Shown here: positions 9,456 through 17,100 of the stretch, piece after piece
How positions within the stretch are numbered: position 1 is the stretch's first letter
How the letters are laid out: each line of letters opens with the position of its first letter
NCBI RefSeq assembly: GCF_020176955.2
Contig: NZ_JAIUCZ020000001.1
Location: forward strand, 806,001 to 870,000
DNA: 64,000 nt
Direction: 5' to 3'
Origin: Nocardia sp. alder85J
GTDB lineage: Bacteria > Actinomycetota > Actinomycetes > Mycobacteriales > Mycobacteriaceae
Made by a program: the position numbers and the translations under genes
The notes under the pieces: model-generated
Told to the model about the DNA's origin: nothing
The model's input: the letters and a program-made list of their open reading frames with translations, nothing else
Databases searched by the model: none

Positions 9456-9731
9456 ATGAAAACCATACGATATCGAGTGGATATCCAACGAGTGGAACTC
9501 GAATCGAATTCGGAATCCTCAGGGCTGGTCGTGCACTGGTTGCACACCGCCGAGCTCGGCCGCGACCAGGTCGAGAGCCTGGTCGTGGGCAATCTGTCCG
9601 CCGCCGCCCTGAGCGCGTTGCGGGTGGACCCGTCGATCGAGCTCAGGGCGTGCGCCGTCGATGCTTTCCTGGCGGACTCGCCGGGTATCGGCACCCTTCT
9701 CGGACACAACGCAGGGAGCACTGATGTCTGA
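9456..9731 (+). CDS. Possible small hypothetical protein
   Basis: 91 aa, no family recognised. It starts at ATG 9456 just outside the Ddn-like gene on the other strand, without a clear Shine-Dalgarno. The composition is ordinary (few Arg-rich runs), unlike most shadow frames here, and it ends before GlxA. It could be a fragment or spurious. Confidence 0.35.
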   Translation: MKTIRYRVDIQRVELESNSESSGLVVHWLHTAELGRDQVESLVVGNLSAAALSALRVDPSIELRACAVDAFLADSPGIGTLLGHNAGSTDV

Positions 9732-9852
9732 AGATCTACTGCCGGGCGAGTGGTGATACCGACCGGGCGGTATTCGTGATATTGCCGATAGCGGGTGCCC
9801 GGAGCCGCCTTCCAGCGGTGTCGGGATCGGTGATGTGGATACTGTACCCGAC

Positions 9853-10827
9853 ATGAATGTCGCCATTCTCGTCGTGGACGGCGTCGCCGACTTCGGCTTG
9901 GCCGCGCTGCTGGAAACCTTGCACACGGCGAATTCGCTACGCGCCGAACTGGACAACGCGCCGCCACCGTGGACGGTGCGATGCGTGTCGCTGGGCGCCG
10001 ATGTCCGTTCGGGCTATGGGCACCTGATTCCGACGGTGCCGTTGGGGGAGTTCACCGGCGCGGCGGACGTGATGATCGTGCCCGCGGTGGCGGCGCTGGA
10101 GGCCGACTCGCTCATCCGGCTGGTCGCGGCGCCGGAGAGCCGCGCCACGCTCGAGTTGCTCGAATGTTCCCGTGCCAGTGGGGTACATCTGGCCGCCGCC
10201 TGCACCGGGACCTTCTTCCTGGCGGAGGCCGGGGTGCTGGACGGGCAGCCCGCGACGACGAGTTGGTGGCTGGGCCCGGTGTTCCGCCGCCGCTATCCGA
10301 AGGCGGAGCTGGACGAGGCGCGCACGCTGTGCCGCGGGGATCAGGTCACCACCGCCGGCGCCTCGCTGTCGCATCTGGATCTGGCCCTGTCGCTGGTGCA
10401 GGCGCAGAGTCCGGCACTGGCCACGCTGGTGGCCCGGTACATGGCGGTGGGTAATCGGAAATCGCAAGCGGTGCACGCGATTCCCGAAGTGGTCGCGCGA
10501 GGCAACGCGCTGGTCGCCGACTTCGAGCGCTGGATGCGAACGCATCTGTCCGAACCGGTCCGGCTCGCCGATGTGGCCCGGACGCTCGGCGCCACCGAAC
10601 GCGGCCTGCAACGTGCGATGCAGGCCGAATTGGGCAAGTCCCCACAGGAATTCGTGCACGACATCCGGCTGGAACGGGCTGCCGAACTACTGCGCACCAC
10701 GACCTTGACGGTGGATGCGGTCGCCGCGCGGGTGGGCTATCAGAACGCGAGCACGTTGCGGACCCTGATCCGGCGTCGGCGTGGTGTGACGGTCGCCGAG
10801 ATCCGTGCCGCTCGCTCGCCCTGGTGA
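9853..10827 (+). CDS. GlxA-family transcriptional regulator (DJ-1/PfpI domain + AraC HTH)
   Basis: 324 aa. The N-terminal DJ-1/PfpI-like domain (about 1-180) has the family stretch LAAACTGTFFLAEAGVLDG followed by TSWW, where the Cys sits at the nucleophile elbow. The C-terminal AraC-type double HTH (about 220-320) includes FERWMRTHLSEPVRLADVA and the QNASTLRTLIRRRRG segment. ATG 9853 is preferred; GTG 9835 is an alternative. Neither has a good ribosome site. Such proteins usually activate adjacent catabolic genes, but the next gene downstream is convergent. Confidence 0.88.
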   Translation: MNVAILVVDGVADFGLAALLETLHTANSLRAELDNAPPPWTVRCVSLGADVRSGYGHLIPTVPLGEFTGAADVMIVPAVAALEADSLIRLVAAPESRATLELLECSRASGVHLAAACTGTFFLAEAGVLDGQPATTSWWLGPVFRRRYPKAELDEARTLCRGDQVTTAGASLSHLDLALSLVQAQSPALATLVARYMAVGNRKSQAVHAIPEVVARGNALVADFERWMRTHLSEPVRLADVARTLGATERGLQRAMQAELGKSPQEFVHDIRLERAAELLRTTTLTVDAVAARVGYQNASTLRTLIRRRRGVTVAEIRAARSPW

Positions 10828-10841
10828 CCGCAGGGCCGCTG

Positions 10842-11612
10842 TCAGCCGCGATTCGCCGAGGGTAACGATACCCCGTGTGCGGTGAGTTCGTCGGCGTGCA
10901 GCCCGCCGCAGATGATTTCCAGTCGGCGTGGCCACGGTTTTCCGGGAACCGTTCCCGGACCCGCGAAATAGAATGTGGAGCAGCCCGGTCCGTGACTGCG
11001 CTCGTGCGGATTCCAGCCGCCGCCGTCGGGCCGGAGACCGCTCGATTCGGCGAAATGCCTCCGGATCGCATGATAGGTATTCGAGTCGAATTCGGGAACG
11101 GTGAAAGCGAAATGGGTCTCCCGATTGTGCGCGCGTTCGTCGGCGCGCGCCCGCCGCCAGGCGGGATCGGCCGTTCCTGCGGGCGCGGGGTAGAACAGCT
11201 CCAGCCGTTGCGGGGGCGCGGCGTCGCCGGTTTCGCGGCAGGCGCGCAGGATGAACACCGCGCAGTCTGCCGGGGCGATACCGTAGCGCTTGCAGAGTCG
11301 TTGCCGCACAATGACACTGGGTACGGTATCGACCACCCGGAAGCCGGCGTCGGTGAGCCTGCGGTGTAGTGCGGCGGCGGTCGGCGGGAACACCAGGGCC
11401 GCCGCATGATCCAGTATCAGCCGATCCCGGAGCGGATCGCCGTTGTCCCGGCCGGACAGGAGTCCGGTCAGGACGGCACGCGAACAATGGTGTGCCAGAT
11501 AGTCTGTGAGTTGCCCCAGCCGGTCGTCGTCCTCGGTATCGCACAGCTGGGATGCAGAATCCGAGACGGTGCCGGAGTTTGTTTCCGGTAAGTCGATCAC
11601 GCGAGACACCAT
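10842..11612 (-). CDS. Hypothetical protein beside the PKS locus
   Basis: 256 aa from ATG 11612. I do not recognise a family with confidence. The protein begins with an acidic, Ser/Thr-rich segment (to about 45), then a compact domain with LILDHAAALVFPPTAAALHRRLTDAGF. Later strands (RLELFYP, HFAFTVPEFDSNTYHAIRRHF, CSTFYFAGPGT) faintly recall the repeated beta-strands of VOC proteins, but I would not assign it. It is divergent from the flavoprotein gene at 11783 with 170 bp between, so it may belong to the polyketide locus. Confidence 0.7.
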   Translation of the reverse strand: MVSRVIDLPETNSGTVSDSASQLCDTEDDDRLGQLTDYLAHHCSRAVLTGLLSGRDNGDPLRDRLILDHAAALVFPPTAAALHRRLTDAGFRVVDTVPSVIVRQRLCKRYGIAPADCAVFILRACRETGDAAPPQRLELFYPAPAGTADPAWRRARADERAHNRETHFAFTVPEFDSNTYHAIRRHFAESSGLRPDGGGWNPHERSHGPGCSTFYFAGPGTVPGKPWPRRLEIICGGLHADELTAHGVSLPSANRG

Positions 11613-11782
11613 AAGTCGCGCGACGTCACTCCGCGACTCGACCGCAAATGTCGGATCCGGTACCGAATCTGTCGTTTCCGCAACTGTTTCGGAATTCGCC
11701 GCGGTTCTAGGCTCTGCCGTGCCGGGCGCATCGGGCCGACGACGGCCGGCGCCTTCGAATTCGAGACCGTAGTGGATGGCCG

Positions 11783-12916
11783 ATGACCGATACCAAGATG
11801 CTGGACCGGATCCGGGACCTCGTCCCGGGGATCGCGGCGCGTGCCGCGGACACCGAACGGGAGCGCCGGGTGCCCGATCGCACCGTGCGGGAGCTGACCG
11901 AGACAGGTGTGTACCGGATGTTGCAGCCCCGGGAGTTCGGCGGGGCCGAGGCCTCACCGGTCGACTTCTTCGCCGTGATCCGCGAACTGGCCGCCGGATG
12001 CCCGTCGACCGGCTGGGTGACATCGGTATTCGGCACGCATGCATGGCAATTGGCGCTGTTCCCGGCGGCCGCGCAGCACGATGTGTGGGGCGCCGATCCG
12101 GATGCGGTGCTCGCGGCCTCGTATGTACCCTCGGGCCGGTTGACCCGGGTCGCGGGCGGCTTCGAACTGTCCGGGCGGTGGAGTTTCGCCTCCGGCTGCC
12201 AGCACGCCGACTGGATCATGCTGGGTGCGCTGACCGCCGCCGACGACCGGACGCCGGGGGTGCATCTCACCCTGCTGCTGCCGCGCGGCGACCACACCAT
12301 CGACGAGGTGTGGCAGGCGGTCGGCCTGGCCGGTACCGGCAGCCACGACATCGTCGTCGACGCGGCCTTCGTGCCCGCGCATCGGGTCCACGACGCCGAA
12401 CAGCACAATGCCGGTACCGGCCTCGCCTCGGAAATCCCTGCGCTGTACCGGCTTCCGTTCACCAGTGTGCTGCCCGGCGGGGTGACCGCACCGCTGCTCG
12501 GCGCCGCGCAGGGCGCCTACGCGGCCTTCACCGCCCGGATGCGCGACCGAGACCCCGGTCCCGGTGTCGCGGAGCGGGTGAGCCGCGCCGCCGCCGAGAT
12601 CGATGCCGGAATCCTGGCGATGGAACACAATCTCGCCGCCGCGTTGCGCTGTGCCGAAGCGGGCGAGGAGATTCCGCTCGACCTGCGGCTGCGGGCCCGG
12701 CGCGACCAGGTGCGCGCGGTGGAACGCGCGGTGACGGCGACCACCGCCCTGTTCCGGCTCGGCGGCGGCCGGGCCGCGCGGACTCCCGATGTGCTGGAAC
12801 GGCATTGGCGGGACGTGAACACCGGCAGCCTGCACCGCGCCAACAGCGCCGAGCGGCCGCTGGTCAACTTCGGGCAGGGCGCGTTCGGCGTCCCCGTCTC
12901 CGACAGCATCCTGTGA
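11783..12916 (+). CDS. Acyl-CoA-dehydrogenase-fold flavin monooxygenase (HsaA/group D type)
   Basis: 377 aa, two-component flavin-dependent hydroxylase of the acyl-CoA dehydrogenase fold. Related enzymes (HsaA, HpaB-type) hydroxylate phenols with FMNH2 or FADH2 from a separate reductase. Support: length, N-terminal ARAADTERERRVPDRTVREL, the flavin-pocket stretch CPSTGWVTSVFGTHAWQLA, GRWSFASGCQHADWIMLGA, and the C-terminal HWRDVNTGSLHRAN with the family His. No reductase partner is encoded nearby. It is the first gene of the unit with the type III PKS-like gene (50 bp gap) and the megasynthase, so it probably tailors a phenolic or pyrone product (inference). Confidence 0.85.
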   Translation: MTDTKMLDRIRDLVPGIAARAADTERERRVPDRTVRELTETGVYRMLQPREFGGAEASPVDFFAVIRELAAGCPSTGWVTSVFGTHAWQLALFPAAAQHDVWGADPDAVLAASYVPSGRLTRVAGGFELSGRWSFASGCQHADWIMLGALTAADDRTPGVHLTLLLPRGDHTIDEVWQAVGLAGTGSHDIVVDAAFVPAHRVHDAEQHNAGTGLASEIPALYRLPFTSVLPGGVTAPLLGAAQGAYAAFTARMRDRDPGPGVAERVSRAAAEIDAGILAMEHNLAAALRCAEAGEEIPLDLRLRARRDQVRAVERAVTATTALFRLGGGRAARTPDVLERHWRDVNTGSLHRANSAERPLVNFGQGAFGVPVSDSIL

Positions 12917-12965
12917 GGCGACTGTCCGTGCCCCTCATCCAGATCTCGTACCGAGGTGAAACCCT

Positions 12966-14105
12966 GTGACCGTCACCATGATCGACCCCGCGCTGCTCGG
13001 CATCGCCGCCGAACTCCCGCGTTCCGCGTACTCCACCGACGAACTGCTCGACGCCGGGCAGGGGCATCTGTCCGGCCGGCTCGCGGAGATGCTGGGCAGC
13101 CTCGGCGTGGAGAACCGGCACTCGATCCTGACCAACTATCCGGAGGTGTTGTTCCGCGGCGCGGAGCCCGAGATCGGCATCCCTGTGGTCGATCTCGCGG
13201 TGCGCGCCGCGCGGCGCTGCCTGGCCGGAACCCCGGAACCGGTGGAATCGATCGGCCTGGTGCTCGGTGTCTCCAGCAGTCCCGGCCGGCTGGTGCCGAG
13301 CCTGGTCTGCGACATGTTCGCGCGGATGCCGGAACTGCCCAGGACCGCACAGAATCTCAGCATCGAGTACATGGGCTGCTCGGCGATGGCGAAGGCCATC
13401 GACACCGCGCGGTGGTACCTGGCCTGCCATCCGGGCAAGACGGTGCTGGTCTGCTTCGCCGAGGCGACCACCCCGCTGTCGCCGCCGCTGCCCGGGTTCC
13501 ACCGGCACTTCCTGGAATTGCCGCCGGAGCAACGGCAGGAAGCGGTGAACGCACTGCACGGCTTCCTGTTCGCCGACGCCGCGGTGGCCATGCTGCTCGG
13601 CGCCGAGGGGGACGGGCCGCGCTTCGGTCCGGTGTCGAACCTGACCAACGCCCTGCCGGAGGACGCCGAACTCGGCACGGTGCCGGACGGCGGTTCGGAT
13701 GTTCCGGTGGTCGACGGCCGCCGCGGCTACACGCTCAGCCCGCTGGTCACCCCGCGGGGCGCGTACTACGCCCGGGAGACGGTGAAGATGGCGCTGGCCG
13801 ACGAGACGTGCCGGCTGGCCACCCCCGCCGAGGCGTCGGCGCTGCTCGTGCACACCGGCAGCGTGCGCATCCTGGACGCGCTGTGCACGGAGTTCGGCGT
13901 CGCCCCCGGCGACGAGACGGTCGTGTCCTCGTATCGGGTGCTGCGCGACTACGGCAACACCCTCGGCTGCTCGGTGCCGCTGATGCTGACCGACCCGGTG
14001 CGGCGCCCGGCGGGCCAGGGACTGCTGGTCGCCTTCGGATTGAGTTTCGGCTGCGGCGTTTTCACCATGACCGTGCCGGACGGCGGATGGACGCCACAGC
14101 CATGA
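12966..14105 (+). CDS. Type III PKS / KAS III-like thiolase-fold synthase
   Basis: 379 aa. A Cys-His-Asn triad is visible: Cys138 in EYMGCSAMAKAID, His296 in LVHTGSVRILDAL and Asn331 in DYGNTLGCSVPL. The H-to-N spacing (35) and the length (379 rather than about 320) favour a type III polyketide synthase-like enzyme over a standard FabH, and Cys138 matches the position in bacterial RppA-type enzymes. FGLSFGCGVFTMTV near the end fits the C-terminal thiolase strand. The last four bases overlap the start of the megasynthase (ATGA at 14102-14105), implying coupled translation. It may take an acyl chain from the megasynthase ACP and extend, cyclise or release it (inference). Confidence 0.82.
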   Translation: MTVTMIDPALLGIAAELPRSAYSTDELLDAGQGHLSGRLAEMLGSLGVENRHSILTNYPEVLFRGAEPEIGIPVVDLAVRAARRCLAGTPEPVESIGLVLGVSSSPGRLVPSLVCDMFARMPELPRTAQNLSIEYMGCSAMAKAIDTARWYLACHPGKTVLVCFAEATTPLSPPLPGFHRHFLELPPEQRQEAVNALHGFLFADAAVAMLLGAEGDGPRFGPVSNLTNALPEDAELGTVPDGGSDVPVVDGRRGYTLSPLVTPRGAYYARETVKMALADETCRLATPAEASALLVHTGSVRILDALCTEFGVAPGDETVVSSYRVLRDYGNTLGCSVPLMLTDPVRRPAGQGLLVAFGLSFGCGVFTMTVPDGGWTPQP

Positions 14106-17100
14106 GCCCGATCGTGACCGGTGCGACACCCACCCTGCCCGCCCTGTTCCGCGCCGCCGCGGCCGCGGGCGGGACCGCCGACGCGGTCTACGCCGGGGAC
14201 GGCTTCCGGTCGTGGGAGCGTTGGCGCACCGAGGCGGACGCACTGACCCGCTTCCTCCAGGAATCCGGCATCGGCCCCGGCGATGTCGTCGCCGTCCACC
14301 TGCCGAACTGCTGGGAATTCCTCACCATCCACATCGCGGTCGCCGCCGCCGGAGCGGTCCTGCTGCCGCTGCCGATGGCACTGGGCGCGTACGAGATTCG
14401 AGCCCTGCTGGCGCGCACCGGCGCGGTCGCGCTGGCAGTGGACGCGGATCGCCACCGCACCCTGCTCCCCGCCCTCACTGCCGAATTCGATTCCCTGCGT
14501 GTGACTCTGGTCGCAGGCATCGGCGACTCGTCCAGCGGCTTCGCGTCGACGGGCGAGAGTGGTGACGGAACGACGGTCGACGGCCGCGCGCTCGACGGTG
14601 TCGACACCGAATCGGCCGGGGGCTGTTGCACGTTCGAGGACGTGGTGCGGCGCTGGACCGGCGTCTCGCCGCGGCCTGTGGATGTCCGGCCCGGCGATCG
14701 CTTCGTGCTGGTGCCGTCGTCGGGAACGACGTCCCTGCGCCCCAAGATCTGTGTGCATACGCACGACAGCCTGATCGCCAACGCGGTCGCGGTGGCGGCG
14801 GATGCGGTGATGCGGGCCGACGACACACTGATCGCCGCGGGCCCGCTCACCCATGCGTTCGGTCTGCTGTCGGTGCATCTGAGCCTGGTGGCCGGGTGCA
14901 GGCAGGCGCTGCTGCCCGGTTGGGACCCGAGCGCGGCACGGCGACTGGCCGGGCGCAGCGCGGCCACCGTGCTGTTCGCCGCGCCCGCACAGGTCCGGGA
15001 TCTGCTGCGTGAGCCGGACTTCGGGACCGGGCTGCGGGAGATCCGGGTGAGTGGTGCGGCGGTACCCGCCTCGCTGGTGATCGACGCACGCCGGGCGTTC
15101 GGTACCTCGGTGATCGCGCAGTGGGGGATGTCGGAGGTCGGCGCGGGCTTGTTCACGCGCCCGGACGACCCGGACGATGCGGCCGCCCGTGGTGTCGGGC
15201 GGCCGGTCACCGGCGCGCAGGCCCGGGTGGTCACCGCGGACGGTGCCGTCTGCGGACCCGGCGAGACCGGAGAGTTGCAGTTCCGCAGCGACTTCCGATG
15301 CCGTGAATACCTCGGCGACCCGGAGCTGACCCGGGCGGCGCTGACCGCCGACGGCTGGCTGCGCACCGGTGACCGGGCCACGGCCCACCCCGACGGCAGC
15401 ATCACGCTGCGCGGCCGGGACGCCGAGGTGATCAATGTCGGCGGCCAGAAATTCGTCGCACCCGAGGTGGAGACGCTGCTGGACGATTTCCCGGATCTGG
15501 ACCGGGTCGCGATCATCGGCCGTCCGGACGATCGGCTCGGCGAGTACCCCTGCCTCGTCGCGACGCTGCGCTCACCCGGTGCGGCGGTGACCCTCGCCGG
15601 GATCGCCGCTCACCTGACGGCGAAAGGCGTCGCCTCGTACCGGATTCCGGCGGAACTGGTGATCCTGGACCGGCTGCCGTACACGCCCACCGGCAAGATC
15701 GCCCGGGCCCGCCTCGCCGAACAACTGGAACACCGTACGGCGCAAGCCGATTCGATATGGACCCGCGAACTGGGCACCCTCCGCCCCGCCGAGCGGCGAT
15801 CCCGTGCCCTGGAACTCGTGCGGGCCCAGGCACGCGCGGTGGTCGGCGCGGCCGACCAGATCGCTCCCGACCGGGTGTTCACCGACTACGGCCTCACCTC
15901 CGCCGGCGCGGTGCGACTGGGCACCGCGCTCGCCGCGGCCACCGGTCTGCCGATCACCACGACCGCCGCCTACGATCACCCGACCCCGGCCCTCCTCGCT
16001 GCCCACCTGACGATACTGCTCGACTCACCGAATTCGGCTGCGGTGCTGCATGGATCGGCGGCCGCGAGGCTCGGGTCGTTTGTGGACGAGACCCCGGTAG
16101 GCCCGGAACCTGTGGCGGTGTCGCATGAGTCGGCGGGTGCAGCGCAGAAACCGGTTGCCGGCGAGTCGGTGCCGGTCGTTCCGGCATCGGGTGTGGTGGT
16201 GCACGATTCGGCGAGGACGGCACTGGGTGCGGCTGCCGACGATCCGGTCGTGGTGATCGGGATCGGGTGCCGGGTACCGGGTGGGGTCTCGTCGCCGGAC
16301 GAGTTCTGGGAGTTGCTGGCTGCCGGGCGGGAGACGATCGGGGATTTTCCGGACGATCGGGGTTGGACCGTCGATCCGGATGCCCGTTATGCCCGGCGGG
16401 GAAGCTTCCTGGATGCCACTCGGTTCGATCCGGGTTTCTTCGGGATCTCGCCGCGCGAGGCCGCCACCATGGATCCGCAGCAGCGTTTGCTGCTGGAAAC
16501 CTCTTGGGAAGCAATCGAACACGCTCGTATCGATCCGGTGTCGCTGCGCGGCAGCGATACCGGCGTCTTCGCGGGTGTGATGACCTCGGACTATCTGCCG
16601 CGCAGCTATGAGGTCGTCACCGGTTCGGATCCGGGGATGATGACCGGCAATGCCGGTGGGGTCGCCTCCGGGCGCATCGCCTATGTGCTGGACCTGCACG
16701 GCCCGGCGATCACCGTGGACACCGCCTGCTCCTCCGGCCTGGTGGCGCTGCATCTGGCGGTGCGGTCGCTGCGGTACGGGGAATGCACGCTGGCGCTGGC
16801 CGCGGGGGCAGCGGTGCTGTCCACCCCGGTGGCCTTCGCCGAGTTCGCCCAGCAGAACGGGCTGGCGGCCGACGGCCGGTGCAAACCGTTCGCCGCGGCG
16901 GCGGACGGCACCGGCTGGGGTGAGGGCGTGGGAGTCCTGGTGCTGGAACGGCTTTCGGTGGCGCGGCAGGCGGGCCACCGGATCCTGGGTATCGTCCGGG
17001 GCAGTGCCGTCAACTCCGACGGGACCTCGAACGGGCTGACCGCGCCGAGCGGACCCGCCCAGCAACGGGTGATCCACCGCGCGCTCGCCGATGCCGGGTT

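Noticed and set aside
9447..9474. Direct repeat CCATAAGATAT / CCATACGATAT upstream of the Ddn-like gene
   Set aside because: Short, AT-rich, and overlapping possible start codons on both strands; too weak to list as an operator.
12956..14101. Upstream extension of the PKS reading frame by about 380 codons
   Set aside because: It is the other-frame shadow of the type III PKS-like gene; the real PKS start is fixed by the ATGA overlap at 14102.
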